Below, piece after piece: positions 8,724 to 17,899 of a stretch of DNA of 64,000 nt. The stretch lies in contig NZ_CP033073.1 of the NCBI RefSeq assembly GCF_003675325.1, positions 1,550,001-1,614,000 on the forward strand. The letters are read 5' to 3'. Every line of letters starts with the position of its first letter. The stretch's first letter is position 1. Below the pieces are notes generated by a model. It did no database searches. It saw nothing but the letters and a program-made list of their open reading frames with translations, and was not told the DNA's origin. Both the position numbers and the translations under genes were made by a program. Source of the DNA: Streptomyces dangxiongensis (GTDB lineage Bacteria > Actinomycetota > Actinomycetes > Streptomycetales > Streptomycetaceae).

Positions 8724-8759
8724 TTGGACTTTCCAAGCTCGCACTTGGTAAAACCAAGT
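8724..8759. promoter_or_regulatory. Two palindromic operators between HxlR and aminotransferase
   Basis: TTGGA-CTT-TCCAA at 8724-8736 and ACTTGGT-AAA-ACCAAGT at 8743-8759 are both perfect palindromes, centred 21 bases apart (two helical turns). They lie in the short divergent gap and share the half-site TTGG. This is the arrangement expected for cooperative binding of a dimeric HxlR regulator. Confidence 0.6.
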
Positions 8760-8782
8760 AACACGAGTTCCCGGAGGGGCGC

Positions 8783-9991
8783 ATGGAGTTCCGGCAGTCG
8801 AACAAGCTCAGCGAGGTCTGCTACGAGATCCGCGGCCCGGTGATCGAGCACGCCAACGCGCTGGAGGAGGCGGGGCACAGCGTGCTGCGCCTGAACACCG
8901 GCAACCCCGCGGCCTTCGGCTTCGAGGCGCCGGAGGAGATCGTCCAGGACATGATCCGGATGCTGCCGCAGGCCCACGGCTACACGGACTCCCGCGGAGT
9001 CCTCTCCGCCCGCCGCGCGGTGGCCCAGCGCTACCAGACCCTGGGCCTGGACGTCGGCGTGGACGACGTGTACCTGGGCAACGGCGTATCGGAGCTGGTC
9101 ACCATGGCCGTCCAGGCCCTGGTAGAGGACGGCGACGAGATCCTCGTCCCGGCACCGGACTTCCCGCTCTGGACGGCCGTCACCACCCTGGCCGGCGGCA
9201 AGGCCGTGCACTACCTGTGCGACGAACAGGCCGACTGGAACCCGGACCTGGCCGACATGGCGTCGAAGATCACCGACCGGACCAAGGCCGTGGTCATCAT
9301 CAACCCCAACAACCCCACCGGCGCCGTCTATCCCAAGGAGGTCGTCGAAGGCATCCTCGACCTCGCGCGCCGGCACGGCCTGATGGTGTTCGCCGACGAG
9401 ATCTACGACCAGATCCTGTACGACGACGCCGTCCACCACTCGGCCGCCGCACTCGCCCCCGACCTGGTGGTCCTCACCTTCTGCGGCCTGTCCAAGACCT
9501 ACCGCGTGGCGGGCTTCCGCTCCGGCTGGCTGGTGGTCACCGGCCCGAGGCAGCAGGCGAAGAACTACCTGGAGGGCCTGACCATGCTGGCCTCCATGCG
9601 GCTGTGCCCCAACGCGCCCGCCCAGTACGCCATCCAGGCCGCGCTCGGCGGACGCCAGTCCATCCGCGACCTGACCGTGCCCGGCGGCCGGCTGCACGAA
9701 CAGCGGACCGTGGCCTGGGAGAAGCTCAACGAGATCCCCGGCGTGTCCTGCGTCAAACCGAAGGGCGCGCTGTACGCGTTCCCGCGCCTGGACCCCAAGG
9801 TGCACCGCATCCACGACGACGAGAAGTTCGTCCTGGACCTGCTGCTGCGCGAGAAGATCCAGGTGGTCCAGGGCACCGGCTTCAACTGGCCCTCCCCCGA
9901 TCACTTCCGCATCCTCACCCTGCCGTACGCCGACGACCTGGAGGCGGCCATCGGCCGGATCGGACGGTTCCTCAGCGGGTACCGGCAATAG
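8783..9991 (+). CDS. PLP-dependent aminotransferase, AlaA-like
   Basis: 402 residues of fold-type I class I/II aminotransferase, most like the alanine aminotransferase AlaA. The start EFRQSNKLSEVCYEIRGPV and the glycine pocket LNTGNPAAFGFEAPEEI are typical. IINPNNPTGAVY, the acidic DEIYDQILYDD, and the PLP lysine in CGLSKTYRVAGFRSGW are all present. It would interconvert alanine and pyruvate with 2-oxoglutarate/glutamate. The start ATG 8783 has GGAGGGG upstream. It is divergent from an HxlR regulator. Confidence 0.9.
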   Translation: MEFRQSNKLSEVCYEIRGPVIEHANALEEAGHSVLRLNTGNPAAFGFEAPEEIVQDMIRMLPQAHGYTDSRGVLSARRAVAQRYQTLGLDVGVDDVYLGNGVSELVTMAVQALVEDGDEILVPAPDFPLWTAVTTLAGGKAVHYLCDEQADWNPDLADMASKITDRTKAVVIINPNNPTGAVYPKEVVEGILDLARRHGLMVFADEIYDQILYDDAVHHSAAALAPDLVVLTFCGLSKTYRVAGFRSGWLVVTGPRQQAKNYLEGLTMLASMRLCPNAPAQYAIQAALGGRQSIRDLTVPGGRLHEQRTVAWEKLNEIPGVSCVKPKGALYAFPRLDPKVHRIHDDEKFVLDLLLREKIQVVQGTGFNWPSPDHFRILTLPYADDLEAAIGRIGRFLSGYRQ

Positions 9992-10153
9992 CCGCCTGGC
10001 CCGTTTCGCGCGTATGTGCGAAGATCACCCCGTCGACGACCGGGGGGTTTCACGCGGAACGCGTCCACAAGCCGTCGGTGCGCGCCTGACCAGCGCCGCA
10101 CCGCCCACCCCTGGTTCCGACTTCGGCACAGAAGGCACACCAGGGGGAGCAGA

Positions 10154-11968
10154 GTGTTCTCGTACGGATTCCGCCGCGCCGCCGTGGCCCTGCTGAGCGC
10201 GGCGCTCCTCGGCGTCACGGCTCCGGCGGCGCGGGCCGCGGCGCCCGCGCCGCCCGGTCCCACCGCCGGGCGGGAGGCACGGCAGGCGGCACAGTTCTGG
10301 ACGGCACAGCGCATGGCCGGGGCACGGCCGCTGGACACGGCACGGCAGCCGTCGTCGGCGCCGGGCCGGCCGGCCGCGGCGCGCAGGCCGCAGGGCACGC
10401 TGTTCAAGGGCACCCGGCTGGTCGGGACCTTCTTCGGTTCCGACGGGCCGCGCGGCACCACGTGGCACTGCACCGGCAGTGTGATCGACACCCGGGCGCG
10501 GAACATCGTGCTCACCGCGGCCCACTGCGCACTGAACATGAAGGGCGACTACATCTTCGTCCCGAAGTTCGTGAAGGGCGCGGACCCCGGCCGGCAGCCG
10601 TACGGCATCTTCCACATCCAGCGGATCTTCATCGACCCCCGGTACACGCCCGACCGCGGCTCGACCACCACCAAGAAGGTCTCCTCCGACCTGGACACCG
10701 CCTTCGCGCGGGTCTCGGCCAACCAGAACGGGAAGTCCCTCCAGGACGCGGTCGGCGGCGGACTGACCTTCACCCGGCCCTCCGGCTACACCCACCAGAA
10801 GGTCACCGTCGTCGGCTACCCCTCCCACCGGCACAACAGCGCCGGTCGCGCCGTGCGGTGCACCGTCCCCACCACACAACTCCGCGGCTACCGGCAGATG
10901 TCGATGACCTGCGGCGGCTACTACGGCGGCGTCTCCGGCAGCCCCTGGATCACCGACTACAAGGAGGACGCCCGCGCCGGGCACGTCATCGGCAACCTCG
11001 GCGGCTACAACGGCGGCGGCAACGACGCGAACGTCGACTACATCAGCTATGCCACGGCCTTCGGCGCCGACGCAGCGAACCTCCTCGCCGACGCCGTCGC
11101 CGACCACGCGCCGCCCGCCGACCTGCCCCCTTATCCGGGCCTGAAGGGCAGCCTGCCCGGCGGCGCGGCACGCTGGCGCAAGGCCACGCTCATGGCCTGC
11201 GGCGACTACACCGGCGACGGGCGCGGCGATCTCCTCGTCGTCCACTCCGACGGCGCCCTCACCCTGCACCCCGGGGACGGCAGGGGCGGGTTCCGCGCCG
11301 AGAAGCAGCTACGGAAGGCCAACTCCACCTGGACCCACGCCCGGAGCCTCACCGGCGGCACCTTCACCGGCGACGGCCGGTCCGGCCTGCTGGTGCGCTG
11401 GTCCGACGGCGGGGTCACCCTCTACCCGGCCCCCGGCCCCGCCGGCCCGGGCCGCGAGATCCGGATGGCACCGCCCGGCTCCGCCTGGAAGAACGCCGCC
11501 CAGCTCACCACCGGCGCCTTCCACGACGGCCCGGACGGCCGGAGCGGCACCGACCTGCTGGTCCGCCGGGCCGACGGCGCTCTCACCCTGTATTCCGGCA
11601 CCGGTACCGGCGGCTTCGGCCCCGCCACCCCGCTCCGCGCGGCGAACAGCACGTGGACCAGGGCCGCCCTGCTCACCGGCGGCGGCTTCGGCGGCACCGG
11701 CGTCGCAGACCTGTTCGTGCGCTGGACGGACGGCGCGCTCGACACCTACACCGACACCTCCGCCGCGGGACCCGGCACCGCGGCCCGGGTGCGCGGCCCG
11801 AACAGCCTGTGGCAGCACGCCCAGGTGCTGACCGCCGGCGACCTCACGGCCGACCACCGCGCCGACGACCTGGTTGTCCGCTGGTCCGACGGCGAGACCA
11901 CCCTGTACGCCGACACCGGCACCAAGGCCCTCGGCACCGAGTACACCCTGGTCCACCCCGGCACCTGA
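10154..11968 (+). CDS. Secreted trypsin-like serine protease with C-terminal FG-GAP/VCBS-type repeats
   Basis: 604 residues from GTG 10154, preceded by AGGGGGAGC. The signal peptide is residues 1-29 (ending AARA-AA). The S1 protease domain has catalytic H124 in LTAAHC, D181 in SDLDTAF and S261 in GGVSGSPW. The C-terminal 220 residues are repeated units of about 50 residues with the pattern GDYTGDGRGDLLVVHSDG and LLVRWSDGGVTLY, i.e. an integrin-like or VCBS beta-propeller. The S1 domain and repeats suggest a secreted protease that binds a polymer or surface. It is followed 52 bases later by a lipoprotein gene with a similar AGGGGGAAC site. Confidence 0.85.
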   Translation: MFSYGFRRAAVALLSAALLGVTAPAARAAAPAPPGPTAGREARQAAQFWTAQRMAGARPLDTARQPSSAPGRPAAARRPQGTLFKGTRLVGTFFGSDGPRGTTWHCTGSVIDTRARNIVLTAAHCALNMKGDYIFVPKFVKGADPGRQPYGIFHIQRIFIDPRYTPDRGSTTTKKVSSDLDTAFARVSANQNGKSLQDAVGGGLTFTRPSGYTHQKVTVVGYPSHRHNSAGRAVRCTVPTTQLRGYRQMSMTCGGYYGGVSGSPWITDYKEDARAGHVIGNLGGYNGGGNDANVDYISYATAFGADAANLLADAVADHAPPADLPPYPGLKGSLPGGAARWRKATLMACGDYTGDGRGDLLVVHSDGALTLHPGDGRGGFRAEKQLRKANSTWTHARSLTGGTFTGDGRSGLLVRWSDGGVTLYPAPGPAGPGREIRMAPPGSAWKNAAQLTTGAFHDGPDGRSGTDLLVRRADGALTLYSGTGTGGFGPATPLRAANSTWTRAALLTGGGFGGTGVADLFVRWTDGALDTYTDTSAAGPGTAARVRGPNSLWQHAQVLTAGDLTADHRADDLVVRWSDGETTLYADTGTKALGTEYTLVHPGT

Positions 11969-12020
11969 CCGCACGGCAGAGCACCACACCGCACCACAGG
12001 CACCACACCCAGGGGGAACG

Positions 12021-12599
12021 ATGCGAGCGACGATCCGACCGGCCGGCGGCCCCGCCGTACTCACGGCAACGCTGGCGCTGGCGCTGACGGCGTGCGGCAC
12101 CACCACGACGGCCGCACCGGATGCCACCGCGCCGCCCACCACCTCACCGTCCGCCACCGCGCCACCGTGCCGGACGGCCGCACTCACCTGGACGCTGTCC
12201 CTCACCGGCGGTGGCACGGGCGAGGACGACGGCCGGCCCAACGCCCGGCTCACCGCCGTCAACAAGGGCCCCGGCAACTGCGCGTTCGCGGGATACCCGG
12301 GGCTGGAGATCCACCAGGGCAAGGCGGACGGCATCGAGGGTGCGGGAGACGGTCACCCCGCCTCCCTCACCCTGCCCGGCAGGGCGGCCGTGGCCGTGGA
12401 CCTCCGCTACACGCCCCGCGGCACGAAGGGCGCCGGCACCTGGTGCGTACGGCAGAACGAGGCCGTGGTGCGGGCACCGCACGACACCCACGGCACGGTC
12501 GTCCCCGTCACGGACGAGCACCGGCGTCCCGCCACGATCGACGCGTGCGGGGAGACCCTCGCCATGGCCGCCCCGCGCCGCGCGCCCGCCGGGACCTGA
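12021..12599 (+). CDS. DUF4232-type lipoprotein
   Basis: 192 residues from ATG 12021 with AGGGGGAAC upstream. The signal peptide ends in the lipobox ALTAC (acylated cysteine near residue 22). It is followed by a Thr/Pro/Ala-rich linker and a DUF4232-like extracellular beta domain (CRTAALTWTLSL, TAVNKGPGNCAFAGYPGLEI, GRAAVAVDLRYTPRG, final TIDACGETL). Such proteins are common in Streptomyces and Mycobacterium cell envelopes, with unknown ligand. Confidence 0.85.
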   Translation: MRATIRPAGGPAVLTATLALALTACGTTTTAAPDATAPPTTSPSATAPPCRTAALTWTLSLTGGGTGEDDGRPNARLTAVNKGPGNCAFAGYPGLEIHQGKADGIEGAGDGHPASLTLPGRAAVAVDLRYTPRGTKGAGTWCVRQNEAVVRAPHDTHGTVVPVTDEHRRPATIDACGETLAMAAPRRAPAGT

Positions 12600-12699
12600 G
12601 GACGGCCGTACCGCCGGCGCGGCCCCGGGGGCGTCGGCCGGGGCCGGCGAGGACGGCACGAGGACGACGGCGAGGACCACTCCTCGCCGGGACGGAGCC

Positions 12700-12790
12700 G
12701 GGCAACGGCCGTCCGGCGCGGTCCGTCCTGCGGGCGCTCGCCGGGGCGGGCCCGGGGAACGGCCGTCTGGCGCAGTCCGTCCTGCGGGCG
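12700..12790. repeat. 37-base imperfect direct repeat
   Basis: 12700-12736 and 12754-12790 are the same 37-base sequence apart from three substitutions, at a period of 54 bases. They lie in the 218-base gap before the histidine phosphatase. The second copy ends 27 bases before its start codon. No palindrome is inside the unit, and no function is known to me. Confidence 0.6.
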
Positions 12791-12817
12791 GCGGCGGCCC
12801 TGTGGCACCGTGCCGTC

Positions 12818-13417
12818 ATGGGTGACCTCCTCCTCGTCCGGCACGGTGAGACCGAGTGGTCGCGGACCGGCCGGCACACCGGCTCCACCGACGTGCCCCT
12901 CACCGGCCACGGGCGGGACGAGGCACGCCGGCTGGTCCCGCTGATCCGCTCCCACCGCATCGGGGCGGCCTTCGTCAGTCCCCTGCTCCGGGCCCGGGAG
13001 ACCGCCCGGCTCATCGGCGTCCCGGACGCCCTCGTCGACAGCGACCTGCGCGAATGGGACTACGGCGGCTACGAGGGCGTGACCACCGTGGAGATCCAGC
13101 GGCAGCGGCCCGGCTGGTTCCTCTTCACGGACGGCGTCGACCCCGGCCCGCCCGACCACCCGGGTGAGACGCCGGAGCAGGTCGGGGAGCGCGCCGACCG
13201 CGTCCTGGCGAGGGCCGACGCCGCCCTCGCCGACACCGAGGGGGCCGTCGTCCTGATCGCGCACGGCCACTTCCTCCGCGTCCTCACCGCCCGCCGCCTG
13301 GGCCTTTCGCCCCGGCACGGCGCGCTGTTCCAGTTGGCGACGGGAACGCTGTGCCGGCTCGGCACGGAGCACGGGCGGCCGGTGGTGGCGGGGTGGAACA
13401 TCCGGCCACAGGGGTAG
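12818..13417 (+). CDS. Histidine phosphatase (phosphoglycerate mutase superfamily)
   Basis: 199 residues. The phosphorylated histidine motif LLVRHGETEWS is at the N-terminus. TGSTDVPLTGHGRDEARRL, SPLLRARETARLIG, the acidic EWDYGGYEG, and the second histidine in VVLIAHGHFLRVL complete the family signature. It is likely a small-molecule or sugar phosphatase in the cytoplasm; the substrate is not predictable. Start ATG 12818 is set by the conserved N-terminus. Confidence 0.88.
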   Translation: MGDLLLVRHGETEWSRTGRHTGSTDVPLTGHGRDEARRLVPLIRSHRIGAAFVSPLLRARETARLIGVPDALVDSDLREWDYGGYEGVTTVEIQRQRPGWFLFTDGVDPGPPDHPGETPEQVGERADRVLARADAALADTEGAVVLIAHGHFLRVLTARRLGLSPRHGALFQLATGTLCRLGTEHGRPVVAGWNIRPQG

Positions 13418-13622
13418 GCGGCGTACCGCGCGCACAGGATGCGGGAGAGTGCGTGCGGGGGGGCGTCGGACGCCTCCCGCGCCGTCCGCCCCGCGGGGTG
13501 CGTGCCGGCCGTTGTCAGACCCGGCCCGTACTCTGCGAAGAGGCCGGCCCACCGCGGCGGCCCTCATGTCCCGCAGGCCCCCTCGGCCCCGTCGGCCCTG
13601 TCGGCCCCGGAAGGAGCGTCCC

Positions 13623-14252
13623 GTGTCCCGACCGCCCACCGCCGCGCAGCGCCGCGTGATCGAGGCCGCCGATCCGGTCACGGGCCGGCTGCGTGGTACG
13701 GAGTTCCAGCTCGCGGCGCTGGTGAAGCAGGGGCTGGCCTTCCGCCATCCCCGGCCGCCGCACGACCACTTCCTGACCCCGGCCGGCCACCGCGTCCGGG
13801 ACGCGGTGCCCCAGCTACCGGAGGCGCCGGCCGAACCCGTGGCGGACAGCGGGGTGTTCGCGGCGCGGGTCGGCGGCGAGGAGGAGCCGCCCGGCTCCGG
13901 GCCGGCCCGGCTGCGTGAGGTGCACAGTGCCTGGCAGGGGCTGCTGGAGCTGCGCCGGATGACCAGTGCGGACGGTGCGGTGGACCGGCCGTGCGGCTGG
14001 GAGCGGGCGCATCTGGTGCGGGCGGCGGCGCTCGCCCTGGAGGCGGCCGGGCACCGTCCGGCGGGAGGGGACGCGGACGGTTACCGGGTGCGGGCGACCC
14101 CGCAGCCGGAGGCGGTCGCGGTGTACGCGCCGGACGCGCGGACCCTGGCGGCCTGCGCGGTCACGCTGGAGCGGGCGGGGTGGCAGGCCGGCGAGTACAG
14201 CGAGCCGCGGACGGGCGTGCGTTATCTGTTGGCCTCACCCCGCCGGGTCTGA
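13623..14252 (+). CDS. Conserved Streptomyces protein of unknown function
   Basis: 209 residues. GTG 13623 is chosen because GGAAGGAG lies just upstream; an ATG at 13566 would add a proline/arginine-rich stretch unlike a protein start. The protein has no signal or membrane helix. The N-terminal segment (PTAAQRRVIEAADPVTGRLRGTEFQLAALVKQGLAFRHP) looks helical and helix-turn-helix-like. The C-terminal segment (ALALEAAGHRPAGG, VAVYAPDARTLAACAVTLERAGWQ) looks like a small alpha/beta domain. Function unknown. Confidence 0.7.
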   Translation: MSRPPTAAQRRVIEAADPVTGRLRGTEFQLAALVKQGLAFRHPRPPHDHFLTPAGHRVRDAVPQLPEAPAEPVADSGVFAARVGGEEEPPGSGPARLREVHSAWQGLLELRRMTSADGAVDRPCGWERAHLVRAAALALEAAGHRPAGGDADGYRVRATPQPEAVAVYAPDARTLAACAVTLERAGWQAGEYSEPRTGVRYLLASPRRV

Positions 14253-14304
14253 ACGGCGTGCCAGGATCGGTGCGTCGGGAGTGCGAACGCGAGAGGGGCG
14301 AGCA

Positions 14305-14727
14305 GTGTCCGAACCGTTTTCCGTGCGGGTGACCGTCCGGGGCTACGAGACCGATACCCAGGGCCACGTCAACCAGGCGGTGTACGTGAACTACGCGGAG
14401 CACGCCCGCTGGTCCCTGCTGAGCGCGGCGGGGATCACCCAGGCCCGGCTGATCGGCCGGGGTGTCGGGCCGGTGGCGCTGGAGACGACCATCCGCTACC
14501 GGCGTGAGCTGCTCGCCGGTGACGAGATCGACGTCACCTGCGTGTTCGAGTGGGGCGGCGGCAAGACCTTCCGGATACTCCAGGAGATCCGCAGGACGGA
14601 CGGCACGGTGGCCGCCGAGGTCACCGCGGTCGCCGGTCTGCTCGACCTGGAGGAGAGAAGGCTGGTCGCCGATCCGGGCGGGGTGTTCAAGGAACTGGCG
14701 GCCGAACCGGCCCTGTTCGGCCTGTAG
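14305..14727 (+). CDS. Acyl-CoA thioesterase, 4HBT hotdog fold
   Basis: 140 residues from GTG 14305. The motif YETDTQGHVNQAVYVNYAEHARW is the classic 4-hydroxybenzoyl-CoA/YbgC-type thioesterase signature. The catalytic Asp, usually in D-x2-GHVNN, appears here as D-T-Q-G-H-V-N-Q, and the usual second Asn is replaced by Gln. It is a cytoplasmic hotdog enzyme that hydrolyses acyl-CoA. A stem-loop lies downstream, before the convergent permease gene. Confidence 0.85.
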   Translation: MSEPFSVRVTVRGYETDTQGHVNQAVYVNYAEHARWSLLSAAGITQARLIGRGVGPVALETTIRYRRELLAGDEIDVTCVFEWGGGKTFRILQEIRRTDGTVAAEVTAVAGLLDLEERRLVADPGGVFKELAAEPALFGL

Positions 14728-14749
14728 CCGCCGACGGGTGACGGCCGGA

Positions 14750-14783
14750 CCGGGGGACACGGGTCGTTCTCCGTCTCCCCCGG
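14750..14783. terminator. Probable bidirectional terminator
   Basis: CCGGGGGA at 14750-14757 pairs with TCCCCCGG at 14776-14783 across an 18-base loop. It is placed between the convergent thioesterase and permease genes. Confidence 0.5.
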
Positions 14784-14808
14784 CCTGTTGACGGGGTGGC
14801 CGTCCGGT

Positions 14809-16176
14809 TCAGTGTGCGGCGGCTATCTCCTCCCCCGCCTCCATCGGGTGGGTGACGTCCTGGGCCTCGTGGCCCCTGCCGAGGTGGTTGAAGAGGAGGT
14901 TGAGGACGACGGCGGTGACGCAGCCGGTGGAGATGCCCGAGTCCAGGACGATCCTCGCCGTCTCGGGGAAGGCGTGGTAGAAGCCCGGCGCGGTGATCGG
15001 GATGATGCCGACCGCGAGGGACACGGCGACGATCAGGACGTTGTTGTCCTTCTCCAGGCCGGCCCGGACCAGGGTCTGGATCCCGCTCGCGGCGACCGAG
15101 CCGAACAGGACGACGCCGGCGCCGCCGAGGACCGGCCGGGGTACGACCGCTATGAGCGAGGCGGCCATGGGACACAGGCCCATGAGGACCAGGAAGCCGC
15201 CGCCGGTGGCGACGACGTACCGGCTGCGGATGCGCGTCATCGCGACCAGGCCGATGTTCTGGGCGAACGCGCTGCACATGAAGCCGTTGAAGAGCGGGCT
15301 GAGGGCGGAGCCGAGGGTGTCGGCGCGCAGGCCCGCAGCGATCGTCTTCTCGTCCGCGGGGCGTTCGACGATCTCGCCGAGGGCCAGCATGTCGGCGGTC
15401 GACTCGGTCATCGAGACCACCATGACCACGCACAGCGAGAGGATGGCGGCGAGCTGGAACCGGGGGGCGCCGAAGTGGAACGGGGTCGGGAAGCCGAGCA
15501 CGTGGGCATCGGCGACGGGGCCGAAGTCGGTGACGCCGAAGGGGATGGCGATGAGGGTGCCGGCGACCAGGCCGAGCAGGACGGCGATCTGCTTGACGAA
15601 GCCGCGGGTGAAGCGGCGCAGCAGCAGGACGATGGCCAGGGTGATGCCGGCGAGGGTGAGGTAGGTGGTCGAACCGTAGTCGTGTGCCTGGGGGTCGGGT
15701 CCCTGGGCCCAGCCGAACGCGACCGGCAGCAGGGATACGCCGATCAGGGTGATGACGGATCCGGTGACGACCGGCGGGAAGAAGCGGACGGCCCTGCAGA
15801 AGACGGGGGCGGCGAGGAAGCCGAGCAGGCCGGCGACGATGACCGCGCCGAAGATGAGCGGCAGGGCGTCCGACTTGTCCTTGGTGGAGGCGACGACCGC
15901 GGTCATGGGGGCGACACCGGCGAAGGTGACGCCGTTGACGAAGGGCAGCCGGGCGCCGATCTTCCCGATGCCCAGCGTCTGGAGGATGGTGGCGAGGCCC
16001 GCGGTGAACAGGCAGGCGCCGGTGAGAAAGGTCAGGTCGGTGGCGGAGAGGCCGATGGCCGCGCCGACGATCAGGGGTGGGGCGACGACTCCGGCGTACA
16101 TGGCGGCCACGTGCTGCAGGCCGCTGGTCGCCATTTTGAGGGCGGGGAGTTTCTCGTCAACAGGATGGGCGGCCAC
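14809..16176 (-). CDS. NCS2 nucleobase:cation symporter (xanthine/urate permease type)
   Basis: 455 residues. GTG 16174-16176 is chosen because GGAGGAGC lies just upstream and the protein then starts AAHPVDEKLPALKMATSGLQHVAAMYAGVVAPPLIVG, as in uracil-xanthine permeases. About 12-14 membrane helices are present. The conserved TM1 QHVAAMYAG and the TM8 substrate motif SMTESTADMLALGEI with NGFMCSAFAQNIGLVAMT in TM10 mark the NCS2 family. It imports a purine such as xanthine or urate with a proton. It lies with an 8-oxoguanine deaminase and a second NCS2 gene on the same strand, forming a purine uptake and breakdown locus. Confidence 0.88.
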   Translation of the reverse strand: MAAHPVDEKLPALKMATSGLQHVAAMYAGVVAPPLIVGAAIGLSATDLTFLTGACLFTAGLATILQTLGIGKIGARLPFVNGVTFAGVAPMTAVVASTKDKSDALPLIFGAVIVAGLLGFLAAPVFCRAVRFFPPVVTGSVITLIGVSLLPVAFGWAQGPDPQAHDYGSTTYLTLAGITLAIVLLLRRFTRGFVKQIAVLLGLVAGTLIAIPFGVTDFGPVADAHVLGFPTPFHFGAPRFQLAAILSLCVVMVVSMTESTADMLALGEIVERPADEKTIAAGLRADTLGSALSPLFNGFMCSAFAQNIGLVAMTRIRSRYVVATGGGFLVLMGLCPMAASLIAVVPRPVLGGAGVVLFGSVAASGIQTLVRAGLEKDNNVLIVAVSLAVGIIPITAPGFYHAFPETARIVLDSGISTGCVTAVVLNLLFNHLGRGHEAQDVTHPMEAGEEIAAAH

Positions 16177-16339
16177 GGCTGCTCCTCCGGGCGGGTAACA
16201 CGTCGTCACAGACGCGGGTTTCATGGAGGTGGTGCGTGTGGTCGTGCGGGACCGTGACGGGGGTGGGGCGTGAGTGGTGAGCGGTGCGCTGGTGACCGCT
16301 CCGGGGCGCGCGCGTCCGCACGCACCCCGGAGACGGTCG

Positions 16340-16428
16340 GCCGTGGATCCCGCTCGGATCCACGGCTCCGGCCGGAAGCCGTCCCCTCCGGCCGGAGTTT
16401 CGTGGCGGGCCGGCCGTGCGACGGCCGG
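16340..16428. terminator. Three consecutive hairpins downstream of the deaminase gene
   Basis: Hairpin 1 has 11-base arms at 16340-16350 and 16356-16366 (GCCGTGGATCC). Hairpin 2 has arms 16366-16376 and 16387-16397 (CTCCGGCCGGA). Hairpin 3 has arms 16410-16417 and 16421-16428. They lie after the stop of the minus-strand deaminase and before the permease start, so they may end or attenuate read-through into the permease gene. Confidence 0.55.
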
Positions 16429-16444
16429 TCCGGGTTCGTGGTGG

Positions 16445-17830
16445 TCAGCCCTGCGCGGCGATCCGGGCCAGGCGCCGGGCCTCCTCGCGGGTGGAGGCGG
16501 CGATGGTGTCCTCGTCGGCGGTGAGCAGACGGCCGTTCTCGACGATCTGCCGGCCGTTGACGAAGGAGGCGGTGACCGGGGCGGCGGCGCCGAGGACCAG
16601 CGCGGTCACCGGATCGGCGATGGAGGCGTGGGCGAGCGTGTCCATCCTCCACAGCACCAGGTCGGCCAGCTTGCCCGGCTCCAGGGAGCCGATCTGTCCG
16701 GCCCGGCCGAGGACCCGGGCGCCGCCGTGGGTGCCGAGCCGGAGGGCCTGGCGGGCGTTCAGCGCGGCCTCGCGGTGGGCGCCGAGGCGGTTGATCAGCA
16801 GGGCGTTGCGCAGTTCGGTGTGGAGTTCGCCGGACTCGTTGGAGGCGGTGCCGTCGACGCCGAGGCCGACGGGGACGCCCGCCCTCAGCATGTCGGGGAC
16901 GCGGGCGATGCCGGCGGCGAGGCGGGCGTTGGAGGAGGGGCAGTGGGCGACGCCGGTCCTCGTGCGGGCGAACGCGGCGATGTCGGAGTCGCTCATGTGG
17001 ACGCAGTGCGCCATCCACACATCCTCGCCGAGCCAGCCGGTGGACTCGAAGTAGTCGGTCGGGCCCATGCCGAACAGCTCGTGGCAGAACTTCTCCTCCT
17101 CCACGGTCTCCGAGCCGTGGGTGTGCAGCCGTACGCCGAGCCGGCGGGCCAGTTCGGCGCCCTCGCGCAGCAGTTCGGTGGAGACGGAGAACGGGGAGCA
17201 GGGGGCGACGGCCACCTGGGTCATGGCGTCGAAGGAGGCGTCGTGATGGGTGCGGACGGTCTCCTCGGTGGCGGCGAGGGCGCCCTCCAGGGTCTCGACG
17301 GCGAAGTCCGGCGGCAGGCCGCCGTCCTTCTCGCTGCGGTCCATGGAGCCGCGGGCCAGCGTGAAGCGGACGCCCAGTTCGGCGGCGGCCCGGATGATCG
17401 CGCCGGACAGGTCGCCGGAGCCCTGCGGGTGGACGTAGTGGTGGTCCATGGCGGTGGTGACACCGCCGCGGGCCATCATGGCGAGGGACCCCTGCGCGGC
17501 GGTGTACGTCATCTGCTCGTCGATGCGTGCCCAGGTGGGGTACAGCGCGACCAGCCAGTCGAACAGGTTGTGGTCGGTGGCGAGGCCCCGGGTGATCCAC
17601 TGGTAGAAGTGGTGGTGGGTGTTGACCAGGCCGGGTGTGGCCAGGTGGCCGGTGGCGTCGATGCGGCGCACCACGTTCTGAAGGCCCTCGGGGGCCCGGC
17701 CGGCGCCGACCGACTCGATCCGGTTGCCGGCGAGGACGAGGTGCCCGGAGGCGTACTCGGTGTCGCCCGCGTCCACGGTCGCGATGGCACAGTTCTCGAT
17801 GACGGTGCGCTGGGCTGCCGGTGCTGCCAT
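16445..17830 (-). CDS. 8-oxoguanine deaminase
   Basis: 461 residues of the amidohydrolase superfamily (TRZ/ATZ and guanine deaminase group). The metal-binding motif TPGLVNTHHHFYQW is near residue 65. Further signatures are the second histidine RLHTHGSE, the third WMAHCVHMS, and the aspartate LGVDGTASNESG. The sequence style matches cyanobacterial/actinobacterial 8-oxoguanine deaminases, which make uric acid and ammonia from 8-oxoguanine. ATG 17830 has AGGAAG upstream. Its product is the substrate of the urate oxidase encoded nearby, and both flanking genes are purine permeases. Guanine or an s-triazine is a less likely substrate. Confidence 0.82.
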   Translation of the reverse strand: MAAPAAQRTVIENCAIATVDAGDTEYASGHLVLAGNRIESVGAGRAPEGLQNVVRRIDATGHLATPGLVNTHHHFYQWITRGLATDHNLFDWLVALYPTWARIDEQMTYTAAQGSLAMMARGGVTTAMDHHYVHPQGSGDLSGAIIRAAAELGVRFTLARGSMDRSEKDGGLPPDFAVETLEGALAATEETVRTHHDASFDAMTQVAVAPCSPFSVSTELLREGAELARRLGVRLHTHGSETVEEEKFCHELFGMGPTDYFESTGWLGEDVWMAHCVHMSDSDIAAFARTRTGVAHCPSSNARLAAGIARVPDMLRAGVPVGLGVDGTASNESGELHTELRNALLINRLGAHREAALNARQALRLGTHGGARVLGRAGQIGSLEPGKLADLVLWRMDTLAHASIADPVTALVLGAAAPVTASFVNGRQIVENGRLLTADEDTIAASTREEARRLARIAAQG

Positions 17831-17899
17831 GCTGCTTCCTTGTCTTTCAGTGGCGGCCCGTGGCCGGGGATGGGGCCACGGGGAGGGCACGGCAGGACC

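Noticed and set aside
8075..9988. A 637-codon minus-strand frame ending in the HxlR protein
   Set aside because: The upstream two thirds are antisense to the aminotransferase gene. ATG 8701 gives a normal HxlR start.
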